41,511 bases of DNA, taken from NCBI GenBank assembly GCA_964371655.1, contig CAYJOD010000055.1, forward strand, positions 1-41,511, in the 5' to 3' direction. Position 1 is the first letter of the stretch, and every line of letters starts with the position of its first letter. A program made the position numbers and the translations under genes. This document shows, one piece after another, positions 7,266 to 16,318 of the stretch. The notes beneath the pieces were generated by a model. The model ran no database searches. It was not told the origin of the DNA and was given only the letters and a program-made list of their open reading frames with translations. This stretch comes from CAZGSN01 sp964371655 (GTDB taxonomy: Bacteria > Desulfobacterota > Binatia > HRBIN30).

Positions 7266-8744
7266 GTGCCGTACTTCATCGGACACGACCTCGGCACCGG
7301 TGGCAACAAGGCGGTGCTCGTCGACGCCAGCGGGCGCATTCTCGCCAGCAGCTTCGCCAAGTATGCGTTGGCGCATCCACAGCCGAGCTGGGCGGAGCAG
7401 GATGCGGCGGACTGGTGGGCCGCCGTCGTCGCCTGCACACGCGAGGTCATCCATCTCAGCAATGTAGGAGCCGCCGAGGTCGCAGCGATCAGCTTTGCCG
7501 GCCAGATGCTCGCCCTCGTACCCATGCGCGCCGACGGAACGCCGACGCGGCCGGCGATCAGCTGGCTCGATCACCGTGCCGACGCCGAGGCTGGCGAGCT
7601 CATCCGTCGCTTCGGCGGCGCCACGATTGCCGGCGCCATCGCCGGTGTCCTGCCGAGCGGCAAGGACCTCATCGCCAAGATCGCCTGGCTGCGTAAGCAC
7701 GAGCCACAGGTCTTCGCGGCCACGACCGCCTTCGGCGATGCGACGAGCTACCTGGTGGCGCGCAGCAGCGGCAAGCTCGTGCTCGATCACACCGCGGCCG
7801 CGGCGACCGGCCTGTTCGATGCGAAGACCCGCACCTGGTCGAAGCTGCTGGCGCGCCTAGCGACGACGCCGCTCGACAAGTTTCCACCCTCACGCCGTTG
7901 CGCCGAGGTCATCGGCGCGCTGACTCCCGACGCCGCGTCGCAGCTGGGTCTCACCAGCGCGACGATGGTGGCGACCGGGATGACCGATATCGCCAGCGCG
8001 GCCGTGGGTTCGGGCGCCATCGGCGACGGCGACGCGCACATCTACCTCGGCACCTCGAGCTGGCTGGGGATCAGCGTGTCGAAGCCGCTCAATCTGCCGC
8101 GCCACGGCATCGCGACGGTGGCCGGTCCGGATCCGGCTCTTTGTTTGCTGATCGCCGAATCCGAAACCGCGGGCGCATGCATCGACTGGTGCGCTCGCAT
8201 CATGGGTTGCGACTACGCCGAGTTCGAACGGCAAGCGGCACAAGCGCCGCCGGGCGCGGCTGGGTTGCTGTTCCTGCCGTGGCTGTTTGGCGAGCGCTCG
8301 CCGGTACCCGATGCCAGCTTGCGTGCGGCGTTCGCCAACCTGTCGCTCGAGCACGGGCGCGAACACATGGCGCGGGCCGTTTATGAAGGTGTCGGCTTCA
8401 ATCTGCGTTGGACTCTCGAAGCGGTCGCCGGCGCCGGTCTCGCCTGTCGCAGCGTACGCGCCATCGGCGGCGGCGCGCGCAGCGACTTGTGGCTGCAGAC
8501 GATTGCCGACATCACTCGCCGCCACGTCGAACGGGTCACCGCACCACAGCACGCCGGCGCCGTCGGCTGCGCGCTGGCCGCCGCGGTGGCGGTTGGAGTC
8601 TTGCCGGCACTGGCAGCGATCAAACAACGAGTCGTGATCGAGCGCTCATTCGCACCCAACCCCGCGCACGGCGCTCTGTACGATCGTGCCTACGCAAAGT
8701 TCCGCGGTCTCTATCCGGCGCTCTCAAGTCTCGGCCGGGAATAG
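7266..8744 (+). CDS. FGGY-family carbohydrate kinase (xylulokinase-like)
   Basis: This 492-aa protein has the two actin-like domains of FGGY kinases. The N-terminal phosphate motif is HDLGTGGNKAVLVD. The sugar-binding region is ISWLDHRAD. GMTDIASAAVGSGA carries the likely catalytic Asp. A C-terminal ATP site follows, GGGARSDLWLQ. It would phosphorylate a pentose, hexose or polyol; xylulokinase is the nearest named type, but specificity is not readable. The start is GTG, with no visible ribosome site because the tandem repeat lies directly upstream. No sugar transporter or isomerase gene is nearby. It may be translated from a message shared with the upstream reductase. Confidence 0.88.
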   Translation: MPYFIGHDLGTGGNKAVLVDASGRILASSFAKYALAHPQPSWAEQDAADWWAAVVACTREVIHLSNVGAAEVAAISFAGQMLALVPMRADGTPTRPAISWLDHRADAEAGELIRRFGGATIAGAIAGVLPSGKDLIAKIAWLRKHEPQVFAATTAFGDATSYLVARSSGKLVLDHTAAAATGLFDAKTRTWSKLLARLATTPLDKFPPSRRCAEVIGALTPDAASQLGLTSATMVATGMTDIASAAVGSGAIGDGDAHIYLGTSSWLGISVSKPLNLPRHGIATVAGPDPALCLLIAESETAGACIDWCARIMGCDYAEFERQAAQAPPGAAGLLFLPWLFGERSPVPDASLRAAFANLSLEHGREHMARAVYEGVGFNLRWTLEAVAGAGLACRSVRAIGGGARSDLWLQTIADITRRHVERVTAPQHAGAVGCALAAAVAVGVLPALAAIKQRVVIERSFAPNPAHGALYDRAYAKFRGLYPALSSLGRE

Positions 8745-8745
8745 G

Positions 8746-9006
8746 GTTCGAGGGTCCAAGGGTTCTACGGTTCGAATCCTTGAACCTGGAAACCTCGATT
8801 AGAACCGCGGATGAACGCGGATGGACGCGGATTCGGAAGGGAACCACTTTCTTCGAAGCCTATCGATTTTGTCCGGGCAAATTTATCGCCTGAATCCCTG
8901 CATGTCCCGTTTCTGGCTGGTGTTATCCGCGTTCATCGGCGTTCATCCGTGGTTCCAACTGAGTTGTTCCGGCTGAACCCTAGAACCCTCGATCCCTCGA
9001 ACCCTC
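8746..9006. repeat. Nested inverted repeat between kinase and alanine dehydrogenase genes
   Basis: Outer arms made of GGGTTCGAGGG / GGGTTCTA units lie at about 8746-8776 and, inverted, 8975-9006. Inner arms of the CGCGGATGAACGCGG type lie at about 8801-8835 and, inverted, 8922-8956. The right inner end, GGTTCCAACTGAGTTGTTCC, resembles the end of the 185-bp elements. The right outer arm overlaps the 3' end of the alanine dehydrogenase gene, providing its last residues and its stop codon. The whole intergenic gap is this repeat. Confidence 0.75.
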
Positions 9007-10107
9007 GGGGAACGCGACGTAGGGCAGTCCGAATGCGGCGGCGACGCCGGCGTGGGTGATCTCACCGTGGAGCACGTTGACGCCGCGGCACAGGGCGGCG
9101 TTCTCGCCGGCGGCGCGCTGCAGGCCTTTGTCGGCCAGCTCCATCGCGTACGACAGGGTGGCATTGGTCAGCGCGAAGGTGGAGGTGCGCGGCACCATCC
9201 CGGGCATGTTGGTCACGCAGTAGTGCACGACGCGCTCGGCGACGAACATCGGAGCATTGTGCGTCGTCGGTCGCGAGGTTGCAACGCAACCGCCCTGGTC
9301 GATCGAGATGTCGACGATCGCCGCGCCCGGCTTCATCGCGCGCACCGTCTTGCGGCTGACCAGATGCGGCGCCTTGGCTCCGGTGATCAGCACCGAGCCG
9401 ATGACCAGATCAGCGCTCACGACTTCCTCCTCGATGTTGGCGCGGTTCGACATCACCGTGGTGATGTGGCCGCCGAGAATGTCGTGGAGGTAACGCAGGC
9501 GCACCGGGTTGATGTCGATCACGCACACGTGGGCACCGACGCCGGTGGCGATCTGACAGGCGTTGGCGCCGGCGATGCCAGCACCGAGCACAACCACCTT
9601 GGCGGGTCGCACGCCGGAGGCGCCGCTGAGTAAAATGCCGGCGCCGCCGTTTTGTTTCTCCAAGCACAAGCTGCCCATTTGCACCGAGAGGCGACCGGCG
9701 ATCTCGCTCATCGGCGCCAGCAGCGGCAGCGAGCCGTCGTCGAGCTGAATGGTTTCGTACGCAATCGCCGCGACCTTCTTCTTCTGCAGGGTGCGGGTGA
9801 GCTCCTCACTCGCGGCGAGATGCAGATAGGTGAAGACGACCAGCCCCTCGCGCAGGTAGCGGTACTCCGCCGGCAACGGCTCCTTTACCTTGAGAACCAT
9901 GTCGGCCGACTCCCAGACCGCGCGCGCCGTCTTCGCGACCTGCGCCCCGGCGGCACGGTACTCGGCATCGACAAGACCACTTCCGGCGCCAGCGTTGCGC
10001 TCGACCACGACCTGATGGCCATGCACGACGAGAGCGTTGACACCGGCCGGCGTGATCGCGACGCGGCTTTCCTCCGCTTTGATTTCCTTGGGTACACCGA
10101 TACGCAT
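8980..10107 (-). CDS. ald: Alanine dehydrogenase
   Basis: This 375-aa enzyme interconverts L-alanine with pyruvate plus ammonia, using NAD. The N-terminal substrate domain shows MRIGVPKEIKAEESRVA (Arg15), KVKEP (Lys75) and YLHLA (His96), which match the known pyruvate-binding and catalytic residues. The NAD motif is VVVLGAGIAGANA, followed by VIDINPVRLRYL and VDISIDQGG. Family length is about 370, so only the last few residues are extra: the tail GSRDRGF is encoded by an intergenic repeat arm. The start at 10107 is at the normal family position. It is convergent with the kinase gene. Confidence 0.95.
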   Translation of the reverse strand: MRIGVPKEIKAEESRVAITPAGVNALVVHGHQVVVERNAGAGSGLVDAEYRAAGAQVAKTARAVWESADMVLKVKEPLPAEYRYLREGLVVFTYLHLAASEELTRTLQKKKVAAIAYETIQLDDGSLPLLAPMSEIAGRLSVQMGSLCLEKQNGGAGILLSGASGVRPAKVVVLGAGIAGANACQIATGVGAHVCVIDINPVRLRYLHDILGGHITTVMSNRANIEEEVVSADLVIGSVLITGAKAPHLVSRKTVRAMKPGAAIVDISIDQGGCVATSRPTTHNAPMFVAERVVHYCVTNMPGMVPRTSTFALTNATLSYAMELADKGLQRAAGENAALCRGVNVLHGEITHAGVAAAFGLPYVAFPEGSRDRGF

Positions 10108-10271
10108 GCGGCGGAAGCTAGAGGGTAAAGCGCCAGACGTAAATAGGATGGGCGGTGGGGATGTTGTCCTGAATTACGGTGTCACTAGGGAATCCTTCTT
10201 ACCAACATGTTGAGAGGAGGCGACAGCGTAAGCAGGCCTGCCGCGCATCTACGGAAGCAGTCACCCGATGA

Positions 10272-10367
10272 CCGCTTGCTTACGCGCGCGGCTCTGACGT
10301 GGCGAACACCTGCGATCTCGACCTGAGCCGCGACCGTCAGGGAGCGGTGATTCGTGGGATTTCCCAC
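10272..10367. repeat. Dispersed ~95-bp repeat, copy 2
   Basis: Same orientation as the copy at 3828-3922, with a few substitutions. An inverted GCGTAAGCAGG about 45 bases upstream (near 10227) pairs with its GCTTGCTTACGC start, so this copy also has a palindromic outline. Confidence 0.75.
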
Positions 10368-10687
10368 TGCATGAATTCCGTTCGGTAGGAGTACTACCCC
10401 GCGGCGCCGTGCAGCCTGTGGTCTACGGTCGGCGCGGCCGTGTGGTTGCGTGCCTGCCCGGCCGCGCAGGCAGGGACGCCTGCGCCACCAGACCAGAGAT
10501 TTCTTCACGGGCTCTGATCTGCGCTTTCCCCTACCTGACTTCGGGACGGCTCACACCGGGTGGACAACGGCAATCGCCTTCCTTCGTGCCGGTGCATGTG
10601 CTCTTGTTGCGGCCTTGAGGCGATCGCTCGCGGCGTTGCCCAGAAGGCTGTAGTCCCTTACCGGGAGAGTCTTGAGCAGCACAGAAA

Positions 10688-10769
10688 GAAAATGGAAAAC
10701 CGGAAACCGGAAACTGGCCAATTTACCGGTTTTCCATCTCCAGTTTTCGGTTTCCTGTTTTCCATTTCT
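10688..10769. repeat. Inverted repeat with GGAAACCG units
   Basis: The arm at 10688-10717 (AATGGAAAACCGGAAACCGG and flank) is the near-exact reverse complement of 10740-10769, with about 27 of 30 positions pairing around a ~22-base loop. Each arm is itself made of short direct repeats (GGAAAACC, GGAAACC), the same plan as the other intergenic repeats here but with unrelated sequence. Confidence 0.8.
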
Positions 10770-10839
10770 TCCGGTTCGGTTCCGGCTCTGCGGGGCTAAG
10801 GGTTGTTGCGCACGACCGTTGCCATGGGGGTAATCTGAC

Positions 10840-11630
10840 GTGCTGAGGCCCGGGGGCAAAGGTGCAGAGACGAAAGTCCGGTCGTGGGTAGGTCTCGTAC
10901 GGCTCGCCTGGCCATACCGTCGCAGGTTCGCTCAGGCGGCGTTGCTGGCGGCAGCGGCGGCGGCAGCGGCGCTGGTTGAGCCGCTGATCGAGCGTGAGGC
11001 AATCAACGACGTCGCCGGCGTCTTCGTGGGCCATGCCTCGATGCACACCGGCCCCTATGACGTCGACATTGAAACCGTACAACCGCTGCCGGCGCCGTTT
11101 TCCGCGGCACGCTGGCGGAAAACATTCGCTACAAGCGCCCCGACGCGTCGGAGGACGAGGTTCGCGCGGCTGCCTTGGCGGCGGGTTTGGGCCGCACCTT
11201 GGAGCGTCTACCGGAGGGGGTCGGTACCGAAATCGGCGAGGGCGGCGTCGGCCTCTCGGTTGGCGAACGCCAACGCTTGCAGCTCGCTCGCGCCTTCGTC
11301 TCGAGGCCGAGGATTCTACTGCTCGACGAAGCCACGGCCAATCTGGATTACGCCACCGAGTCGGAGATCAAAGATGCACTCGCGGAGATGCGCCGCGGGC
11401 GCACGACGCTGGTGATCGCGCACCGATACTCCATGGTGAAAGACGCAGACCATGTCATCGTCCTCGATGCTGGCGAGATCGTCGAACGCGGAACACCGGC
11501 AGAGCTGCTCGACTCGGGAGGATGGTTCTCGAAGTTGGCCAGCGGTGGCGCAACCGCGGCCGTGCCAGATCTGGACGGAGACGAGGGCGAGACAAGGGAA
11601 GAATCCGATGGCGAAGTGGATGATGGATGA
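10840..11630 (+). pseudogene. ABC exporter (membrane/ATPase fusion type), internally deleted
   Basis: The first ~65 codons (frame from 10840) encode the start of an exporter membrane domain: a basic segment, then the hydrophobic helix FAQAALLAAAAAAAALVEPL. A fragment near 11057-11093 (YDVDIETVQPLP) looks like the D-loop-side strand region of the ATPase domain. From about 11090 a different frame reads VFRGTLAENIRYKRPDASED, then the signature LSVGERQRLQLARA, Walker B ILLLDEATANLD and the switch His in VIAHR, to a stop at 11630. Most of the membrane domain and the Walker A motif are missing, so it cannot be functional. A family member would be about 580 aa. Confidence 0.85.
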
Positions 11631-12443
11631 GAGGCATACGACTCGATCGCTCAGCCCGAAAGCCTCATCGCGGGCTGACGTTTGCAACCGAAGCAGCGCC
11701 ACCGTTTGGACGCACTCCCTCTCCCGCAATACCTGCGGGAGAGGGTAGGGGTGAGGGATCCAACTTCGATGCTTGTACCCATCTGACGGCCCTCACCCTA
11801 ACCCACATCATTACACAAAACTCGGCATGCACGCGTATCTGGATTCTGGACCCCGAAGGGGTCGGAGGAATTAGCCGGTGGTTGAGCGAAGCGATACCAC
11901 CGGATCATACGTGGCCCCCGTATTTCGCACCCCGGTAGGGGTGCAAGCACATCGTGCTCAGCGGGGCGAGAAGGCTTGCGACAGCTGGCACCCCTACCGG
12001 GGTGCACGATATCCGGCCCCGAAGCCGGTGGTATCGGCCGGTGGCCTCAACCACCGGCTAATCGCTGTCATCCCTTCGGGATGCTCCGGGACGCGCGCCA
12101 AGGCCGGGCTGCGAGTTGTGTGTTAATGATGTGACCCTAACCCTCTCCCGCGCCGGAATTGGCGCGGGCGAGGGGAGCTGGCCAAACTGAGAAATCTTCG
12201 CGCGCCGGCAAGAAGCGAAGCCTTTGTAACTCAAATGTCCTCTCCAGTGACTGATCGCGGCCTGCCAGTTCAACTGATGTCTTTGGGCTCAGCCGGTCGT
12301 AATCGGCCAGGCCCGCGGGGTTCCAACCGCGACGCCTCTCGCGAGGAATACGTGCGACGCTTGTGGGGCGGCATTCCGCGTTTGTCGTGCCTATCTCCTC
12401 GGCACTCTTTACGTTGCGTGCGCTCCCCCATACGATTCGGCAC
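11631..12443. other. Non-coding stretch with a large palindromic element
   Basis: No gene is supported. It contains a CTCTCCCGC/GCGGGAGAGGG hairpin (about 11719-11745), CCCTCACCCTAACCC-type repeats on either side (about 11790 and 12130), and the 75-bp-arm inverted repeat at 11870-12062. The last ~200 bases precede the ABC ATPase gene; I see no clear promoter. Confidence 0.65.
11870..12062. repeat. Long inverted repeat with 75-bp arms
   Basis: The left arm (11870-11944) begins ATTAGCCGGTGGTTGAG and ends in the palindrome GCACCCCGGTAGGGGTGC. The right arm (11988-12062) is its imperfect reverse complement, beginning GCACCCCTACCGGGGTGC and ending CAACCACCGGCTAAT. A 43-base loop separates them. 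GACCCCGAAGGGGTC and CATCCCTTCGGGATG hairpins sit just outside each end. It could fold into a very long hairpin. It is unrelated in sequence to the CGCGGATG family. Confidence 0.85.
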
Positions 12444-13784
12444 ATGAGCGACGACTCGCCCACAAGCTCCGAGGCAGCGGTTGCCGAGGCGCGTCGCGTC
12501 TCCAAGTCGTTTACGGTTCAAGGCCGCGAGCGCTTTGTACTCACAGACGTGAGCTTGGCCGTCGACACCGGTGAAGTGATTGCCGTGCTCGGTCCATCGG
12601 GCTGCGGCAAGTCGACACTGCTGCGCATTCTCACCGGCCTGATTCCCGCCACCAGTGGCGAGGTGTTGTGTCACGGCCAACCCTTGCATGGCCTTCATCC
12701 CGGGGCGGCGATCGTGTTTCAGGGTTTTGCTCTCTATCCGTGGTTGAGTGTGGCCGCCAATGTCGCCGTCGGCGTGAACGGGAAGGGTCTCACCCCGGAG
12801 GTGACGGCCGAGCGCATCGCGCACGCCATTCACCTCGTCGGTCTGGGCGGATTCGAGGAAGCGTACCCGAAGGAGCTCTCCGGCGGCATGAAGCAACGCG
12901 TCGGCATTGCGCGGGCGTTGGTCGGCGGACCGGAGCTGCTGTGCATGGACGAGCCGTTCTCGGCGCTCGACGTGTTGACCGCGGAAGCGTTGCGCTCGGA
13001 AGTCTACGACCTGTGGTCGCGCGGAGATTTGGGCCTAAAGTGTCTTCTCCTCATCACGCATCTGATCGACGAAGCGGTCTTCCTCGCCGATCGCATCGTG
13101 ATCATGGGGTCGAACCCCGGGGTCATCCGCGACATTGTGAGAAATCCGCTGCCGCATCCGCGCGCGTACCACGATCCCGCATTCATCGCGCTGGTCGACG
13201 ACATCCACGCGGCGATCACGGAGATCCATCTGCCCGACACCGCGGCGGTTCCGACTCCCGGTCCGTTGCGACCGGAGCCGATCCCGCCTGCGCACGTCAA
13301 CGAGATGCTCGGGCTGCTCGAGATCGTCCATGGTCACGGTGATCGCGCCAACGTCTTCGAGCTGGCGCAGCGCCTGCGCTTGGAGATCGGCCGCGTGATT
13401 CTGGCGGTCAACGCCGCCGAGGTTCTCGGTCTGGTCGACACGCCGAAACAAGACGTAGTCCTGACGTTGGTCGGCCGCGAGTTCGAAGCCGCGGACGCTC
13501 ATACACGAAAGCACATTTTCCATGAGCAGCTGGCGCGCGTGCCTGCCTTCGCTTTCTTGATCGCGCGGCTGCGGGCGACGCCGAAGCTGCGGTTGCCTGT
13601 CGAGATCGTGCAGGAAGAGTTGGCGATGCACCTACCCAACGAACCGCAGGATGAGTTACTCAAGACCATCATCGGATGGGGCCGCTATGGCGAGTTACTC
13701 GGCTTCGACTCGGCCGCCAAGATGATCTACCTCGACAGCGAGAGCCGTGCCGCGCCCGTAGCCGGCGGTGGCGCTAGCTCGTGA
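12444..13784 (+). CDS. ABC transporter ATPase, NitT/TauT type, with C-terminal AAA-associated domain
   Basis: This 446-aa protein has an N-terminal ATPase: Walker A GPSGCGKS (50-57), Q-loop VFQGFALYPW, signature LSGGMKQR (145-152), Walker B LLCMDEP (165-171) and the switch His in ITHLIDEA. From about residue 295 it carries a second domain (MLGLLEIVHGHGD... through GRYGELLGFD) of the kind appended to some nitrate/sulfonate/taurine importer ATPases (AAA-associated C-terminal domain). A frame extends upstream to 12363, but the ATG at 12444 begins the conserved protein. Its stop overlaps the GTG start of the permease gene. It drives import of an unknown anion or small organic compound. Confidence 0.9.
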   Translation: MSDDSPTSSEAAVAEARRVSKSFTVQGRERFVLTDVSLAVDTGEVIAVLGPSGCGKSTLLRILTGLIPATSGEVLCHGQPLHGLHPGAAIVFQGFALYPWLSVAANVAVGVNGKGLTPEVTAERIAHAIHLVGLGGFEEAYPKELSGGMKQRVGIARALVGGPELLCMDEPFSALDVLTAEALRSEVYDLWSRGDLGLKCLLLITHLIDEAVFLADRIVIMGSNPGVIRDIVRNPLPHPRAYHDPAFIALVDDIHAAITEIHLPDTAAVPTPGPLRPEPIPPAHVNEMLGLLEIVHGHGDRANVFELAQRLRLEIGRVILAVNAAEVLGLVDTPKQDVVLTLVGREFEAADAHTRKHIFHEQLARVPAFAFLIARLRATPKLRLPVEIVQEELAMHLPNEPQDELLKTIIGWGRYGELLGFDSAAKMIYLDSESRAAPVAGGGASS

Positions 13785-15511
13785 AGCCGCCGGCCGTCGC
13801 GCCGCGGGTGCCGGCTCAGCCCGGATCGGCGTGGATCGATGCTCTGTTGCTACTCGGTGTCGCGGCCCTGATCGCCGGAGTGATGGCGCTCGCACGCCGT
13901 TGGACGGCGCCGTTGCGGCCCACCGCCGATATCGACCTTTCGCTGTGGGCCTTGCCCACGTACACGGCGTTGTCGCTCGCGCGCGGTGTGGCCGCCTACA
14001 TACTGTCGCTTGGGTTCACCCTCGCCTACGGGACGGTCGCCGCTCACAATCGCGTCGCCGAGCGAGTCATGATCCCACTACTCGACATCCTCCAAGGGAT
14101 TCCGGTGTTGGGATTCTTGCCCGGCCTGGTGTTGGGCCTGGTGGCGTTGTTCCCACACTCGAATGTCGGCCTCGAGCTCGCGTGCATCGTGATGATCTTC
14201 ACCGGCCAGGTGTGGAACATGACGTTCTCGTTCTACGGCTCGCTGCGGGCGATTCCCGCGGAGTTGATCGAGGTGGCCTGCGTCCATCGCTTCGGCTGGT
14301 GGAAGCGGTTCCGGACCGTCGAGGTGCCGTCGGCGACGATTGGGTTGCTGTGGAACTCGATGATGTCGATGGCGGGCGGCTGGTTCTTCCTCACGGTCAC
14401 CGAAGCATTCACCCTCGGCGACCGCGATTTTCGTCTGCCCGGGATTGGTGCGTACATGAGCGTCGCGATCGAGCGCGGCGACGCCGGCGCGATGGCCGGT
14501 GCGGTGGTTGCGATGATCGTGATGATCGTCGCGGTCGACCAGCTCATCTGGCATCCGGCGCTGGTGTGGGCGCAGAAATTCAAGTTGGAGGAGACCGAGG
14601 AGATCGGACCGCCGACCTCGCGCGTGCTGACCTTTCTGCGGCGCTCGCGCCTGATGCCGTGGTTGGCGCGGCAGACGCAGCGCGCCATCGCGGTAGGCGT
14701 GCGTGCGTGGCCGGCCCGGGCCGGAGTCGGCGGCGACGTCTCAGCATCGTGGCAACAGTGGCTGCCGCGCTTGGGTGGATGGCTGATCGCGGCGGCGGTC
14801 GCCGGCTTGGCGCTGTGGGGGCTGCTGGACCTCGTCCGGCTACTCACCGCCCTGAAGTCGTCCGAGTGGTTGCACCTGCTGGTGGCGTTGAGCTTCACCT
14901 TTGCACGTACCACCGCGGCGCTCGTCCTGGGTGTATCGTGGGCGCTTCCAGTCGGCATTTGGATCGGGTTGTCACCAACGCGCGTGCGTGCCTGGCAGCC
15001 GCTGATTCAGATCGCCGCGGCGTTTCCAGCGCCGATGATCTTTCCGATTGTGACCCTGGTGCTGGTTACGCTCGGGATCAACTTCTCCTGGGGCTGTGTC
15101 GTGCTCATGCTGCTGGGCTCGCAGTGGTACATTCTGTTCAACGTGCTCGCCGGCGCGAGCGCGATTCCGCATGAGCTCCGCGAGGCCGCCGACGTCTACT
15201 GTTTGTCGCGCTGGGCGCGCTGGCGGACGTTGTACCTGCCCGCGGTGTTCCCGAATCTCGTGACCGGTTTGATCACCGCGGCCGGCGGCGCCTGGAACGC
15301 CAGCATCGTCGCCGAGCTCGTGCATTATCGCGGCCGCGTTCTGATCGCGCCGGGCCTCGGTAGCCTGATCACCGAAGCGACGGCGGCGGCGAATTTTCCG
15401 CTGCTGGCAGCCGGTGTCCTGACGATGTCGTTCGCCCTCGTCGCCCTCAACCGCACCGTATGGAAGCGACTCTATCGGCTCGCCGACGAACGCTTCAGCT
15501 TGAACCGGTAG
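13781..15511 (+). CDS. ABC transporter permease, double-domain, NitT/TauT type
   Basis: This 576-aa inner-membrane protein contains two binding-protein-dependent permease domains in tandem, at residues about 60-270 and about 355-570. Each has the cytoplasmic coupling-loop pattern: SLRAIPAELIEVACVHRFGWWKRFRTVEVP in the first and AIPHELREAADVYCLSRWARWRTLYLPAVFP in the second (runs shown only to mark the loops). A single chain can therefore form the whole pore. It starts with GTG overlapping the ATPase stop (GTGA). No periplasmic binding protein gene is adjacent, so the substrate is unknown and the partner is encoded elsewhere or absent. Confidence 0.9.
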   Translation: MKPPAVAPRVPAQPGSAWIDALLLLGVAALIAGVMALARRWTAPLRPTADIDLSLWALPTYTALSLARGVAAYILSLGFTLAYGTVAAHNRVAERVMIPLLDILQGIPVLGFLPGLVLGLVALFPHSNVGLELACIVMIFTGQVWNMTFSFYGSLRAIPAELIEVACVHRFGWWKRFRTVEVPSATIGLLWNSMMSMAGGWFFLTVTEAFTLGDRDFRLPGIGAYMSVAIERGDAGAMAGAVVAMIVMIVAVDQLIWHPALVWAQKFKLEETEEIGPPTSRVLTFLRRSRLMPWLARQTQRAIAVGVRAWPARAGVGGDVSASWQQWLPRLGGWLIAAAVAGLALWGLLDLVRLLTALKSSEWLHLLVALSFTFARTTAALVLGVSWALPVGIWIGLSPTRVRAWQPLIQIAAAFPAPMIFPIVTLVLVTLGINFSWGCVVLMLLGSQWYILFNVLAGASAIPHELREAADVYCLSRWARWRTLYLPAVFPNLVTGLITAAGGAWNASIVAELVHYRGRVLIAPGLGSLITEATAAANFPLLAAGVLTMSFALVALNRTVWKRLYRLADERFSLNR

Positions 15512-15544
15512 GGTGCAGCGTCGACGCGCGGCAGCGTCTTTCCT

Positions 15545-15850
15545 GTCTCACAACCGACACGGCAATCGCATCTGCGACGGCAACCGCAACCGTGACCGCG
15601 TCCGTGTCCTTAACCGCAGCCGCATCGGTGTCCGCATCCGCGTCCGCAGCGGCCTCGGTATCGGCAACGGATGCGGTTGCGACAACGGACGCGGCTGCGG
15701 TCTCGGCTGCGGTCAACGGACGCGGCTGCGGGAACGGTTGAGGATGCGGTCGCGGTCTCGGATGCAGTTGCGGACTCGGATGCGGGAACAGCTTCGGATG
15801 CGGTCTCGGTCTCGGATGCGGACTCGGACTCGACTGCGAATGCCGTCGCC
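15545..15850. repeat. Hexanucleotide-periodic quasi-palindrome
   Basis: The first half (to about 15660) is built of 6-base units such as GCATCC, GCGTCC, GCAACC. The second half is built of the complementary units GGATGC, GGACGC, GGTTGC, so the region is a large imperfect inverted repeat made of hexamers. All frames stay open for long distances as low-complexity peptides (Ala/Ser/Thr/Val in one, Arg/Gly/Asn in another). No frame has a credible start or homology, so I do not call a gene. The stretch to 15961 holds nothing else recognisable. Confidence 0.8.
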
Positions 15851-15961
15851 GTGGCTCCCGTTACCGATTCCGGGGAAGCGACGACGCCCAGAGGTATTCG
15901 ACGCTCCACGTGCACAGGGCCGAGGCAATCGACGTTGAACCCGGCGCAGGATGTTCCGCGT

Positions 15962-16318
15962 TCACCCGGTGACGTTCTCCGGCCCCCAATAGGCCTTCAT
16001 CGCCGCCACTTTGCCGGCGCTGTTGAATTCAAACACATCGATCACGTGGATTCTCATGCTCCCGACGCTGACGCAAAAAGGGAACGCCACCGCATTGCCG
16101 GCGCAGCGAGCTGGTCCGGTGAGCTCCAGTTTGACCCCAACCTCAAAGGCCCGCTGGTAGAAGCCGACGACGCCAGCGATGCCACGCGACGGCTCGCTGC
16201 CTACGGGATCCTCTACGGTGGCGTCATCGGCGTAAATCTCCCGGATCAGATTCATGTCTTGATTGCTGAGGGCCTGGATATACTTCTCGACTACGGCGAT
16301 CTTGTCGGCAGCTTGCAT
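15962..16318 (-). CDS. ksi: Steroid delta-isomerase (ketosteroid isomerase)
   Basis: This 118-aa protein of the NTF2-like fold matches the classical bacterial delta5-3-ketosteroid isomerase. ADDATVEDPVGSEP carries the base Asp37, Tyr13 lies in VVEKYIQAL, and Asp94 lies in HVIDVFEFNSAGKV. These correspond to Tyr14, Asp38 and Asp99 of the Comamonas enzyme. It moves the double bond of delta5-3-ketosteroids to delta4. A start 21 bases further upstream is possible, but an AAGGAG site lies between the two candidate starts, which favours 16318. It lies just downstream of a toxin-antitoxin pair on the same strand and overlaps the end of the toxin frame. No other clear steroid gene is adjacent. Confidence 0.9.
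   Translation of the reverse strand: MQAADKIAVVEKYIQALSNQDMNLIREIYADDATVEDPVGSEPSRGIAGVVGFYQRAFEVGVKLELTGPARCAGNAVAFPFCVSVGSMRIHVIDVFEFNSAGKVAAMKAYWGPENVTG

Larger units (their letters stand above)
10108..10839. other. Non-coding stretch with several inverted repeats
   Basis: No gene is supported. It contains copy 2 of the ~95-bp dispersed repeat (10272-10367), a GC-rich hairpin around 10443-10475 (GCCTGCCCGGCCGCGCAGGC) and an inverted repeat at 10688-10769. The short overlapping frames are repeat-derived. Confidence 0.65.
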
